DNA of 64,000 nt from positions 62,001 through 126,000 of the forward strand of contig JAQMWT010000415.1 of NCBI GenBank assembly GCA_029834535.1. Direction: 5' to 3'. This document shows, piece by piece, positions 52,001 to 62,486 of the stretch. The DNA is from Chrysophaeum taylorii. Its lineage: Eukaryota > Sar > Pelagophyceae > Pelagomonadales > Pelagomonadaceae. The stretch's first letter is position 1. Each line of letters opens with the position of its first letter. The position numbers were made by a program, and so were the translations under genes. The notes under the pieces were generated by a model. That model saw only the letters and a list, made by a program, of their open reading frames with translations, had not been told where the DNA came from and did not search any database.

Positions 52001-52765
52001 ATGATGACTATGTTCTTCACACTCGTTATTATGAGCCTCACAGGCGACCGGTTCCGGTCGGTCCTCTCGCGGCGCCGCGGCGGCATCACCCTCGCGCTCG
52101 AGAATGTCCGCAAGGAGAACGTAGCTCTCGTCGCGCGGACGGCCGAGGCCCTCGGCGTGGCGAGCCTCCACCTGGTCTACACCCGTGACATGGACGCGCA
52201 TCTAAGGGGCTTTGGCATGGTGAGCGAAGCAACGCGCGCGGCCCAGCTTTCGCGGGTCTCCCGCAGCGCGACCGACTGGCTCGACATCACCGCTCACTCC
52301 TCGGTCGATGCTTGCGTCTCGCGGCTAGGATTGGATGGATTCGATAACCTCGTCGCCACCGCGCCCGACGCCGACACGAGTTTGTACGACGAGGCAGCGG
52401 ACGATTGGGCGCTAGACCGCGTCGCGCTGCTCTTTGGCTCGGAAGGCCACGGGCTTTCGCGCGAGTTTCTCGGCTTGGCGACGCATCGCGTTTCCGTCCC
52501 GCTCTCCGGCATGACCCAGAGCCTCAACGTCGCCGCGTGCGCGGCCATCGTCCTCGGCGAGTGCCTGCGTCGCAGAGACGCCGCCGGCGCCGAACGCCCT
52601 CTCGCGCCCCCAGAGCGCCACCGCCTCGAGGCGACCCTGCTTCGCGGGCCGGGGGTGCCACTCCGATATCACAACAAGGCCTCTGTTAAAGCTCAAGCGA
52701 GGCGGTACAAACCCATCTTCGAGGCCCAGAAACGACGGGAAGAAGATGAAGATCGCCCCTCGTAG
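52001..52765 (+). CDS. SpoU/TrmH-family RNA 2'-O-methyltransferase
   Basis: 254 residues. SPOUT motifs are complete. Motif 1 is ITLALENVRKENVALVARTA, where the ENVRKENV Asn and Arg match the DNxRDxxN block. Motif 2 is VALLFGSEGHGLS. Motif 3 is VPLSGMTQSLNVAACAAI, containing the SLN loop of the trefoil knot. The family methylates the ribose of tRNA (TrmH, Gm18) or rRNA. The C-terminus is charged (RREEDEDRPS). Start is uncertain: ATG 52001 gives a short hydrophobic leader (MMTMFFTLVIM) while ATG 52031 starts at MSLTGDRF, nearer the family's usual start. Localisation cannot be decided. Confidence 0.88.
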   Translation: MMTMFFTLVIMSLTGDRFRSVLSRRRGGITLALENVRKENVALVARTAEALGVASLHLVYTRDMDAHLRGFGMVSEATRAAQLSRVSRSATDWLDITAHSSVDACVSRLGLDGFDNLVATAPDADTSLYDEAADDWALDRVALLFGSEGHGLSREFLGLATHRVSVPLSGMTQSLNVAACAAIVLGECLRRRDAAGAERPLAPPERHRLEATLLRGPGVPLRYHNKASVKAQARRYKPIFEAQKRREEDEDRPS

Positions 52766-52823
52766 TCTCGTGTCGGTGCTTGCATTTGTATATATGTATG
52801 AGAAACCGCAAATAACGCGCGTG

Positions 52824-53543
52824 CTAAAAAGACACCGTCGCCGCCATATCCAGGGAGTCTCGTTGGAAGATGCAATCCTCCTCCTCCTCCTCCTCGTCTT
52901 CCGATGAGCATTCGGCCTCGTGCGGAACGAGGGCGACTTCGATGGGTGCGCCGCCCGCGGGCATCTCCGAGTCGGCGGTGGTGGTGTCTTTCCAGCAGGC
53001 GAAGGGCGCCGCGGGAAGGTCGCCGCAGACGATATCGCCTCGGAAGTCGCCGCAGTTGCACAAAAGAAAGGCGAGGGTATCGAGGTAGGTATCGATGTCG
53101 GCGTCGGAGGCGTCGTCCGACGACGACGCGACGGGCGGGTCGTCGATCTCGGCGTCGCCCGAGACGAGCTCGTTCATGTATTCCTCGCAGGAGTCGTGGT
53201 CGTGGTCTTGTCCCGGGAGCAGGTCATCGACGAAGCACGGGTTGTTTAAGACGAGAATCGGGGCCTCGAGTTCCGGTCGTTTGTGGGAGGCTTTGAACCG
53301 TCGCGACGGGGACCGCGCCCCTCCTGGCGTCCGGGGGGCCTCGCGGTCCTGGGCGTAGGCCTTGTAGGAGCTGTAGAGGGCGTCGTTGTGCCGCCGCAAA
53401 TCATCATCGCAGACCGAATCGTCGGAAACTTCAATGTCGATCGTCTTGGCAGGGATTACCTTTGTCGAACCCTGCGTGGTGCTTTTGAGCAAGAACTCCA
53501 AGTTAGAAAAGCCTCTTTTGGATGGTCTGGTGTCCCTTCTCAT
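52824..53543 (-). CDS. acidic hypothetical protein
   Basis: 239 residues from ATG 53543. I recognise no domain. It is Asp/Glu/Ser-rich with a run EDEEEEEED near the C-terminus, a Cys-containing stretch (LCNCGDFRGDIVCGD) and the segment LEAPILVLNNPCFVDDLLPG in the centre. The N-terminus is basic (MRRDTRPSKRGFSNLEFLLK). Evidence that it is real is the long ATG-started frame between two well-supported genes. It is convergent with the TrmH-like gene (58 bp between stops) and divergent from the O-FucT/TOD1 gene (190 bp). Confidence 0.55.
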   Translation of the reverse strand: MRRDTRPSKRGFSNLEFLLKSTTQGSTKVIPAKTIDIEVSDDSVCDDDLRRHNDALYSSYKAYAQDREAPRTPGGARSPSRRFKASHKRPELEAPILVLNNPCFVDDLLPGQDHDHDSCEEYMNELVSGDAEIDDPPVASSSDDASDADIDTYLDTLAFLLCNCGDFRGDIVCGDLPAAPFACWKDTTTADSEMPAGGAPIEVALVPHEAECSSEDEEEEEEDCIFQRDSLDMAATVSF

Positions 53544-53733
53544 CGAGGAGAGGACGTGCCAACACGAGGTGGCGGCGGCGCGAGGAAAGAAGAAGATATA
53601 TTAGAAACCATAACGACGTTGAAGAATAAATCTCTTGACGTCAGCCTTTTGCGTGACGCTACATGGTCAAATTTTCCAAGCGTCGTCGTCGTCGTCGTCG
53701 TGGTCGTGGCTAGTGGCTACGACGACGACGACG

Positions 53734-56574
53734 ATGTGGATTACTATTGGTATGGTGGCGACCGCGGGTTGGGCGGCGGCATACGACCCGCGATTGGTCC
53801 TATTCCAAGGAGAGGCGCGGTCGTGCGAGGACCGGGCTGTGGTGACGATCCCGGCGGTGCGCAAGGGGATCTCGAACCAACGGATGCGGATCGTCCAGGA
53901 CATGGCGTCGGCCGTTGCGCTGGGGCTGGCCGTGCGGCTACCGCGCGCCCTGACGAGCCGGCGCGGGTGCCACTACAAGTCGAGTTGTTATCTCGACTAT
54001 CACGAGGCGTCGGTGAGCTTGTGGAGCGTATACGACCGCGAGCTGACGCTCGCGGCGCTCAAGAGGATAGGGGTGTGCGTCGTCAAGGACGACATATTCG
54101 ACGACGAGCTGCGGGAGGACGACATTGGAGTGGTCGCGCCGCTCCAGTGGCCCATCGCCATGTCGGATCTCGCGGCGCACTCGGCCACCATAACCGCGTG
54201 GATCGCGGCGACGACGACCAACGCGAGCGCGTCGTCGTTCGCGCTGGCCGATTCGAGGTATTGCTGCACATTGCTCATTCCCGACTCGTCGGCGGCCGTG
54301 GCCTTGCTGTCGGAAATCAACGGGGCCTTCGTCGCCGCCGAGCGGACCCGCGAGCACGCGACGTACGTGCTCCAGGCGTACCGCGCTCGCCTGAGCCCGC
54401 GTCATCGGCGGATATGCGCGGCGCACTGGCGCGACAACGACGATTTTGTCGACTCCGAACACAACTTGGATCGGGCGGCCTACGGCCGCGTTATGGCGCG
54501 CGCGATCGCCGGCCTCGGCGACTGCGGCGGCGCCTTGCTGCTGCTCGGGGACGTGCCCGCGCGCCGCCTCGAGGGAATTCGCGTGTTGCTCGCCCAAGCG
54601 CGGTGCGCTATCGACGCCGATACGAGGACCGACGACGAGGACGTCATCCGGTACAACGAGTCGTGCCTCGCGCTCGTAAAGGAACACGAGGACGGCGCCC
54701 CGCCCGGCAAGAGCTGGGCGCCGCGCGTCTACACCAAGCAGTCGCTCATCGACGTGCGGCGGCTCAACTGGGCGGCCGAGTACGGCGGCTGGGACGACCT
54801 CCTCGCGATGGTCGATTTCGAGCTGGGGACGCGGGCCGACGCTTTTGTGGGGTCGCCGTTTTCCTCCTTTTCGGCGCTCGTCGCTTTTTCGAGGTCGACC
54901 GATACCGTCGTGCCGTCGCGCATCGACGTCGACGACCGCCTCGCCGGGCTCCTCGGGCTCCAGTTTCCCCACGACGAAAAGGCCGTCGCTTCCGACCCCT
55001 GCGCCTCGCTGGTCCTCTTGTCCCCAAAGCTCGGGAAGCGGTTGTCCCGACAATCGTGCGTCTTCGACGCCCCGCCGCCGCCGCCGCCGCTCTTCGCCAA
55101 GGAGGTCCTCGAGGACTTTGGCAGCGGCCCGCGGGCCTTCGCGACCAACCGCGACTGCTACCGCGCCGTGCTCCGGTGGGTCGCGCCCTACTGCGCCTCC
55201 CTCGCCCCCCGCGGCCTCGTCCTCCTCCTCGCCTGCGTCGTCGCCAGCCGACCCCGGCGCGCGGCCAGGCCCCTGATCGCGACCCTAATCGTCGGCCTCG
55301 TCGCCACGCTCTCGATCATGCTCGCCTGCCACAACACGTGCGCGTCATCCTCCTCCTCGTCGTCGTCGTCGTCGCCTTTTTTCCGCGACGACAAGGACCG
55401 CGACCTCACGCTCGCCCTCGCGCGCCGACCGCTCCCCGTCCACGCGCTGAACAACGCGCGCGTCCGCCTTCGCGACCCCGCCTCGCCCTACCGCCCCACC
55501 CTGCCGCCGCCGGCACCCCTGCGCGTCGCCGTGGTGTCCTCGAACTTTGGCGCCGCCGACGCCTTGAGTTCTGCTCCGCGACAGCGCGGCTCCTCCAAGG
55601 TGTCGTTCTTTCTCTTCGCGCGAAATCGCGACTTCCTCGCGGCTCTCCGCGGCTGGACTCTCGTGTTGCCGACTCGCGCGGCCCCGCGCCAACACCGCGC
55701 GGCCCCCTCCGCCGCCATCGTCTACTCTAAATCCTGGGACGACGCGATCGAACGCATCGAGATCGGCAAGCGCAAGCGAGACCACGTCGCGACCGGCCTC
55801 TACTCGCGACAGCTCGTCGAACTCCCGTTCGACCTCGAGAGCCTCGAATACACGACAAAATACGGCATCGGACCAGAGTTCGAGGAGGCTCAAAATCTTG
55901 TCGACGTCATGGCGCCCAAGTTCGTCAAACTCCAGATGTTCCGGATCGACGTCCTCGAGCCCTACAACGTCCTCGTCTGGGCCGACGCCTCTTTAGTCCT
56001 CGATACCGCCGCCGTATCCAGAGCGCTCAGGCCCTTGCTCAGACACAAGGCCGACCTCGTCGTCCAGCCCCATCCCAAGCGAAACTCCACCTTGGAAGAA
56101 CTCAAACACATCCTCGAGGTCCAGAACCAGGACCGCTTCAAGCCGATCGCGCCCTTCTTGCGAGCCCAGCGCTTTCACTACACGCGCGTCGCGAACTTCT
56201 CAGACTCCTCGGGCCTCTTCTGGATGGCATACTTTGGCGCCAGACGCAACAACAAAACCATCGCATTCTTCGACCGCTGGTGGCTCGAAGTCCGCCGCTG
56301 GCAGTACCGCGACCAGGTCTCCGTCATGTACGCCCTCAACTCGGGACCCCCCAACCTCCGACCAAAGGTCGCCACCTTTGAAAAAGACGCCGACTGCTGC
56401 AAGGCCAACGGTAGACGCCTCCCGCCCGAGCAGGTTCTCTGCGTCACCCTCGTCGGCGACTTCCGACGCTGCTGCCGCCGCTGCCGCCGCTCCATCCCTC
56501 CCAAGCCACCCGCACCTTCTCCTTCCTTTTCTAACTCCAACAACAACAACAACAACAACAACAAGCCCTGGTAA
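53734..56574 (+). CDS. fusion glycosyltransferase: O-FucT-like domain + TM + TOD1/MUCI70 (DUF616)-like domain
   Basis: 946 residues from the first in-frame ATG. The signal peptide (MWITIGMVATAGWAAA) is followed by an O-fucosyltransferase-like domain (~30-440) with IPAVRKGISNQRMRIVQD, HWRDNDDF and MVDFELGTRADAFVGSPFSS, clearly paralogous to the gene at 50000-51649. Transmembrane helices lie near residues ~490-535 (APRGLVLLLACVVA and PLIATLIVGLVATLSIMLA), then a Ser-run linker. The C-terminal domain (~590-920) resembles TOD1/MUCI70/DUF616: VATGLYSRQLVELPFDL, KFVKLQMFR, YNVLVWADASLVLD, and GLFWMAYFGARRNNKTIAFF then WWLEVRRWQYRDQVS. Two catalytic domains on either side of a membrane span would face opposite sides or be processed apart, which is unusual. 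The end is Asn-rich. Confidence 0.78.
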   Translation: MWITIGMVATAGWAAAYDPRLVLFQGEARSCEDRAVVTIPAVRKGISNQRMRIVQDMASAVALGLAVRLPRALTSRRGCHYKSSCYLDYHEASVSLWSVYDRELTLAALKRIGVCVVKDDIFDDELREDDIGVVAPLQWPIAMSDLAAHSATITAWIAATTTNASASSFALADSRYCCTLLIPDSSAAVALLSEINGAFVAAERTREHATYVLQAYRARLSPRHRRICAAHWRDNDDFVDSEHNLDRAAYGRVMARAIAGLGDCGGALLLLGDVPARRLEGIRVLLAQARCAIDADTRTDDEDVIRYNESCLALVKEHEDGAPPGKSWAPRVYTKQSLIDVRRLNWAAEYGGWDDLLAMVDFELGTRADAFVGSPFSSFSALVAFSRSTDTVVPSRIDVDDRLAGLLGLQFPHDEKAVASDPCASLVLLSPKLGKRLSRQSCVFDAPPPPPPLFAKEVLEDFGSGPRAFATNRDCYRAVLRWVAPYCASLAPRGLVLLLACVVASRPRRAARPLIATLIVGLVATLSIMLACHNTCASSSSSSSSSSPFFRDDKDRDLTLALARRPLPVHALNNARVRLRDPASPYRPTLPPPAPLRVAVVSSNFGAADALSSAPRQRGSSKVSFFLFARNRDFLAALRGWTLVLPTRAAPRQHRAAPSAAIVYSKSWDDAIERIEIGKRKRDHVATGLYSRQLVELPFDLESLEYTTKYGIGPEFEEAQNLVDVMAPKFVKLQMFRIDVLEPYNVLVWADASLVLDTAAVSRALRPLLRHKADLVVQPHPKRNSTLEELKHILEVQNQDRFKPIAPFLRAQRFHYTRVANFSDSSGLFWMAYFGARRNNKTIAFFDRWWLEVRRWQYRDQVSVMYALNSGPPNLRPKVATFEKDADCCKANGRRLPPEQVLCVTLVGDFRRCCRRCRRSIPPKPPAPSPSFSNSNNNNNNNNKPW

Positions 56575-57084
56575 AAAAACAAGTAACCGACCCTCCCCTC
56601 GATTCTTCTTACTTCTCTGTGCATCATCGCCCTTTGTTGTGTGTGTCTCTCTCTCTCTCTCAATGCCCACGTCACCCAATTTTTTTCCTATACTAGACAA
56701 TTAAGGGGCGCGTCGTCACTGTTGATGTCAGCCACGTATGATGAGTATGGAGGAGTACGCGTGTGGATAGTACATATCTTTGTTGATGGATTTATACTGA
56801 TTATTTATTATTGTCAACGGCTTGACATACCGAACCTTTTTGTGTACTTTATACTGATTTTGATTTGTTACATATTGTCAACAACAGGGTTTGAACCTTT
56901 TCTGAAGGGTTTGAAAATTCAACGAAGCTTGAACCTTGTTTTCAAACATGGCCATTTAACGGCTAGGACCATTTTTTTTGACATACCGAGCGTGTTTGTG
57001 TACTTTATACTGTTTTGTTATGGTCTCAACGACTGGCGCCATACCTTCCGTGCGGCCGCCCGAATTAGAATTCGATTGTAGCTG
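56575..57084. other. AT-rich spacer with a direct repeat
   Basis: 510 bp between the fusion glycosyltransferase stop and the copia 5-bp target site. A ~40-bp segment beginning TTGACATACCGA and containing TTTGTGTACTTTATACTG occurs at about 56822 and again at about 56978 (offset 156 bp). A (CT)n stretch lies at 56645-56660. No gene. Confidence 0.8.
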
Positions 57085-57180
57085 TGTGAGAACTGGAATG
57101 GGGCGTTAGACTAGCGATAAGGGAATGACGTAGGGACACTAGATACGTGGCGCAGGGGTAAGTGTCATAGCTTCCTCACA
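57085..57180 (-). repeat. copia 3' LTR
   Basis: 96 bp, TGTGAGAACTGG...TTCCTCACA on the plus strand; direct repeat of 62386-62481. Next to it (57181-57280) the motif CAGGTGC recurs three times in A/G-rich sequence. Confidence 0.92.
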
Positions 57181-57382
57181 CAGGTGCAAAAAAAATAAAA
57201 AAAGGGGGGGAAGGGGAAGTAACAGGTGCTGGAAAAGAAAGAAAAAGGAAAAAGGGGTAAGTGTACCAGGTGCCAAAAGAAAGATGAGAAGCGTAGTGGT
57301 GGAAATACGGCAGGAGAGGTGAAAATACGTCAGGAGGGGCAATATCATGAAATATTGTGGCATAATACGACAGGAGATGGCA

Positions 57383-60300
57383 TCATGGTAAATCAGGACG
57401 TGAGATAGCGAGCACGAAGCCGATGGAAGGGATGGGCATCCGTACTGCGGGTGAAGATATCGCTATAAGATTGTCAAGACGAGGGATATGCTGGAGGTCA
57501 ATAATTTTGTTGCGGTGATATTCAGCGGTACTATAGAAGCGGATGTCAATGTGTCGGGTGCGTCTTGTCATACATTGAAGGCGAACTTGGGTCACGGTGG
57601 TGCGGTTATCGACATACATAGGAACAGTGTGACGAGGGAGATCAAAATCGTCAAAAAGTTTGACAAGCCAGGAAAGTTCAGCAGCGGCGGCGTAAAGAGC
57701 GAGCAACTCAGCTTCAAAAGATGAACGTGCCCGCAAATACTGAGAGCGTGAGCAATAAGAAATCACAGAGCCACCAAGCAGAAAACAATAGCTAGTGGTG
57801 GAGTGGCGATCATCGGGGTTGTCGGCCCAGCTGGAGTCGGAATAACCACATAGACGAAGGGCAGAATCGCGACCAAGAACGAGGGCAAGATCTTGAGTAC
57901 CATTGAGGTAGCGGAGCGTGTGACTCAAGGCGTGCCAGTGGGGCTTACCGGGATTGTCCGAAAAACGCGCACACTGATTAACATTCCAAGTGATATCGGG
58001 GCGTGTCATAACAGAAATAAACAAGACACAACCAACAATACGACGAAAAGGGATGCGAGCCATATAAAATGTTGATCGGGGGAACCGTGGTCAGGACAGT
58101 CAGCCGCAGAAAGGCGAAGACCTTTTCGAGCGGGAGTCAATTTGGGTTTACTGTTGATGAAGCGATGTTCCGTGAGGATTTCACGGATAGCGTGTGATTG
58201 GTCGATAGCGATCGTGCGACGTGCGCTATCACGCGTAGTGTGAAGACGAACGTAAGTTTGGAGATCGATTTCGCTGACATCGGTGAAAGCGTTGAAACGC
58301 AGCATGAAAGCTTGGTAATGGCCAATGCTATGACGGGGGTGAGCCACAAGGAGGTCATCAACAACGAGAACAAGGCGCAGAACGACAGTAGAATTGAGCA
58401 TGAAATTGTAGCTGCAAGTATCACCAGATCCGCGGACAAAACCACAATCATTGACAAGGAAGCGTTCTAAGTAAAGCCACCAGTTTCGACAAGCTTGTTT
58501 GCAGCCGTACCAAGAGCGACGTAGTTTGTAAATGATTTTGGAGCCATCTTTGGGTTTGCTGGGAGCAAAGCCTTCGGGTGGCCAGACATAGATATCTTCT
58601 GCAATCGGGGCTTGTATGAAAGCAGAGCTGACATCCAGCTTATGCAAATCCCAGTCATGACGGCAACGAAGGTGAGAAAGAAGCGTATAGTGACAATGTT
58701 GGCTACAGGAGAATAGGTGTCGTGATAATCAACGCCGTGAACCTGGGTGTAACCGCGGACAACGAGGCGAGCTTTGTACGATTTGAAGCGGCCAGATTCG
58801 TATTTCTTGCGAAGGACCCACTTCAAAGTGCAGATGCTGCCAGAAAAGTAGAAGGAACGCGAACAACATCCCAGCAACCGAGCTGGCCGAGGGAATGATG
58901 ATATTCTTTGGCAATGGCTTGTAACCAGCCAGGACGTTCAGGATTTGTATGGGCTAGAGCTTCGCGTAAATGAGTGGAAGTGATAGCGCCGTCATCAATG
59001 AAAGAATAGTGAGACGATTCTTCGGATGCAGAGTAGAGGACACGATGGGCTTCGACACATTGGGGATCAACAAGGGTGTGGGCGAGACAGAGGGGAAGGA
59101 AGACATAATGAACTAACAAACGAAAACTAGCATTATTAACATACAGGGAATGACAAGATGACACAGAATCGACACGAGATGACACAGAATCAACAGTGCG
59201 TTGTGGTAAAACGCCAGAATTGTTGGTTTCAGTGACTGTGGTAGGTGTTTCAGAATAATGTGCGCTTTTGTCGACTTTGCGCGGTCGGCTCTGTTTGGCT
59301 CGACGTGATGGTGCACTTTGCGCATTTTTTGCTGGTGGTTCTGTTATTGTGTCTGGGGTGATCAGTCCCGATAAGGCCGGCTCCTGAGCATCAAAAACAG
59401 GGGACAAGGGAGCAACAGTGAAAGACTGACGAGGGTCATAGTAGAACAAATCGGGGAAAGGAGTATCCACAAGGGGAGGAGGAAGGGGTTGGGATGACAG
59501 GGACTTACGCAAAGCAAAGCTCTCGTCGAAAGTAACGTCGATAGAAGTGTGAACAACGGGACCTGTAGCCCGCTGAAGAAGGATGCGGTAACCGGGACCA
59601 GCAGAAGGATAGCCAATGAAAATATTCCAGTAATGGCTTTGGCAGGCCATTTGTCGCCAGTGAGAATAGCCGCGGGACACCCCCAAACGCGAAGAAAATC
59701 GACGCGAGGCAAGGTTTCGTGTAACATTTCGTATGGAGTCAGGTAACCAGGGTTGGAGGCGTTGGGCATCCGCTCGGAGATGAAGTCAGCAGTTTCCATG
59801 GCCCAACGCCAAAAATCAGGTGGACGATGTGCATGCACCAAAAGAGTTCGAGTAATATCTGCAGTTGCGCGATGGGAGCGTTCCACAACACCTGAAAAAG
59901 CGTGCGCTTGGGAATGTTTGGACTGAGCAGCGGGAGAGCGTTTGATGGCGATGTTATTGCCCAGACAGAGGGTTTCGAATTGGCCCATGAGAGACTTGTC
60001 ACGATCTGTGTAGATGAAGGCAATGCGATAGCCAAAGGGTCGAACCACAGTACACAGGAAAAGTTCGAGTTGACGAGCGTTTGTGAGCGCGTCGTGTCGA
60101 GGAGCGAAGTAACGCGTACGGCGGCGCGTAAGATCATCGACAAACGTAAGTATGGCACGGTCTTGGTAAATGAAAGAAGGTACGCCGGTGAACATGAGAT
60201 CAGCGTGGATGATAAGATAGGGCGCAACGGCACGTGGGCGCGGCAAAATTTCGTTTTCAGGAAGAGAGCTGGGAGCTGGATCACGTGTTTTGCGATGGCC

Positions 60301-62308
60301 AACATGTGCAGCATGCATTTTACCCAAAGCACAAGCAGGATACAATGAAAGAGACGCGGAACTTAGGAAGAATGGTGCACCTACAACGAGAGAGGACAAA
60401 CGGCGGATGTAAGAGGGACTATAATGACCAAGGCGAGCGTGCCAGAGGTCGAATGTAAGTTGGGTGCGTTGAGATACACGGTGGGAAAAGCGCAAGGGTC
60501 GTGTAGGCGAGGGCAAGAAGAAAATGCCACAAAAGGGGAAACAAAGTCCGCGTAGGGTGCAGCGGTCGTATTGCCGATCCAACAGGCGATCAAGAGGAGA
60601 CCACAGCGACGGAGCAGAGGAATGACATGATGCGTCTGGCGGTGACGCAAGATTCGTTGAGGATGAGTAGGCCCACCATCTTGGATCGTATCACAATCGT
60701 AACCAGCCTGCTCAAGGGCATGGTCATAAAGAATCCGCTTGTCACCAATGCCAGGAGAGATGAGAGTATGCGGAAAAGCGATATGGATGCCATGAGGGGC
60801 GGAAAGAGTGGGTGCTGGGGATGGAAGACCACGATTGTCAAGGGGACCGATAGAAGGGAACGCTAAGTGAGCAGTGCCCGAGCCAGAGACAGAGCCAGTG
60901 CCAATAGCAATGTTGATAGCGTGCTGGTGGGTGTTGTCGAGGTCCGTAAATCCAGAAGGGGAATTGAAGAGACTGACGTTGGCACCCGTATCGTAGACAA
61001 CAAGACGAAGGTTGTTGTAGTGAAGATAGTCGCGCTCACGGGCGGTGAGAAGAGCGTTGAGAGAGTTGGTAGAAGACAAGACTTGGTGAACTGTTGGCGA
61101 GTTGGAGAAGAGATGAAAAGTGAAAGACGGATAGGTGGGCGCAGTGGAAGGTGGGTCGGGAGGGGAAGACATGGCCGTGGAAGGCGCGACAGAGGGTGTG
61201 GTGGAGGGTGGCAACGCAAGAAGCGGCGGAGAGGGTTGAGAGAGGGGCAAGAGTGGTGTTGGGGCAGAGAGGTAGTTTTGGTATAATGGTGGATTTGGGC
61301 GAGGTTGGTGTTGGGTATGAGGGAGAGGTCGGGGTGTGGCTTGGGAGAGTAAGTAGCGCTGGCGCTTGCGACAATCTTTCTTGTAATGACCAGGAATGCC
61401 ACAAAAGCGACAGAGGTCAGTAGCGCGTGGGCGCTTGGTGATAGGAGAGCCACGGTAAAATGGAGGCTGAGGCCTGGAACGGAAACTTGGGCGGGGGCGT
61501 TGGCGCGGATTGGAGCGCAAGGGAGTATGGTAACGCGAGCGGCGAATGCATTTAGCAGTTGAATGGTTGCGACCACCACAAAATTCGCAGATACGAGAGT
61601 TGGAGTCACTAGAGCGATTATGGGAATCACAGTCGCGATGGCGGGGGCCCTTGCTGATAGCAACGTTGACAAGCGTAGGCTTGGTCTGGATGTAATCATA
61701 TATTTTGCTATTGAGGCGATCAACAAAACCATTATATGTGAGCAGTTTAGGATCAAGCGCGATGAGATCTTCAGACAAGATGGAATCTGGAATTTTTGTT
61801 TGAAGCAATTGCAACGCAATAGCGTCAGGGAAATCTTGATGAAGGGCAACTTGAACTCCGGTGATGAACTTGTTGAGGAAGTTCTCAAGATCATCAATAT
61901 TGTTGCACACCAGCGAATGCAGTGAAGCAATAGCGGATTGAGCTACGCGGTCCCCGTAGCCCATGTAGACATCTGTAATGCGCTTGTAAAGCCGCGTGAA
62001 GTTCATATCGCGGTTTTCACGGATGTCTGCACGATCAGTATCATACATCGGGAGTGCCATAAATAACGCTGAGTACCAACGTTGTTGCTTGACCCGAAAT
62101 TCTCTTCAGAGCAGCCAGTTTCCGAGAGACCAGTCCAAGTATCATGGGTCAAGATAGCATGATCACCGGTGGAGATGATCATGTTCTCAAGACGACGTGT
62201 CCACTGATGAAAGAGATGTCGTTCACCGCTGAAGGCATCAAGTTTTTGCGAAAGCTTGCTATCTTTAATTTCGATCGAGAACATGATAGACGACAACGAA
62301 CCGAACAC
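57383..62308 (-). pseudogene. copia gag-pol polyprotein, multiple frameshifts
   Basis: Gag starts near 62284 (KLDAFSGERHLFHQWTRRL), shifts frame near 62090, then continues MALPMYDTD... Its zinc knuckle is CRFCGIPGHYKKDC (about 61415-61370) and another Cys/His cluster is CEFCGGRNHSTAKC. The protease has YDTGANVSL (about 61000). The frame changes near 60450 into integrase: HARLGH...CALGK zinc site and the D-D-E triad HADLMFTG, YTDRD and GVVERSH. After another shift, IFIGYPSAGPGYRILLQ and RT pieces follow: WVLRKKYESGRFKSYKARLV, KLDVSSAFIQAPIAEDIYVW, VLVVDDLLVAH (catalytic VDD). RNase H reads YSDSSWADNPDDRHSTTSY, SSFEAELLAL and TRRTRHIDIRF. At least five frame shifts; not translatable as one protein. 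Confidence 0.92.
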
Positions 62309-62365
62309 GTAGCAATGAACCGAAGCCGATGAGAAGTCGCCGCGAAGTCAAGCACAGGGTCGATC

Positions 62366-62385
62366 GTGGACGACACCTGCTGCCA
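62366..62385 (-). other. putative primer-binding site
   Basis: Immediately inside the 5' LTR the minus strand reads TGGCAGCAGGTGTCGTCC, beginning with the TGG that pairs with a tRNA 3' CCA. The tRNA was not identified; the TGGxAGCAG start is like initiator-Met-type sites. Confidence 0.65.
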
Positions 62386-62481
62386 TGTGACGACTGGAAT
62401 GGGGCCTTAGACTAGCGATAAGGGAATGACGTAGGGATACTAGATACGTGGTGCAGGGGTAAGTGTCATAGCTTCCTCACA
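62386..62481 (-). repeat. copia 5' LTR
   Basis: 96 bp, TGTGACGACTGG...TTCCTCACA on the plus strand; about five substitutions relative to 57085-57180. Reading on the minus strand it precedes gag. Confidence 0.92.
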
Positions 62482-62486
62482 AGCTG

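Larger units (their letters stand above)
57080..62486 (-). mobile_element. Ty1/copia LTR retrotransposon with 5-bp target duplication
   Basis: Element proper is 57085-62481 (5397 bp). It is bounded by 96-bp LTRs (57085-57180 and 62386-62481) that begin TGTGA and end TCACA, and is flanked on both sides by AGCTG (57080-57084, 62482-62486). The LTRs differ at about five positions. Coding order on the minus strand is gag, protease, integrase, RT, RNase H, as in copia. Several frameshifts make it non-autonomous. A tRNA-type primer site adjoins the 5' LTR. A purine-rich tract in the coding-strand sense before the 3' LTR is not seen. Confidence 0.93.

Noticed and set aside
53283-55730. An 815-residue plus-strand reading
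   Set aside because: Overlaps the acidic ORF and the O-FucT domain in a different frame; composition is Arg/Ala-rich and no domain is visible.
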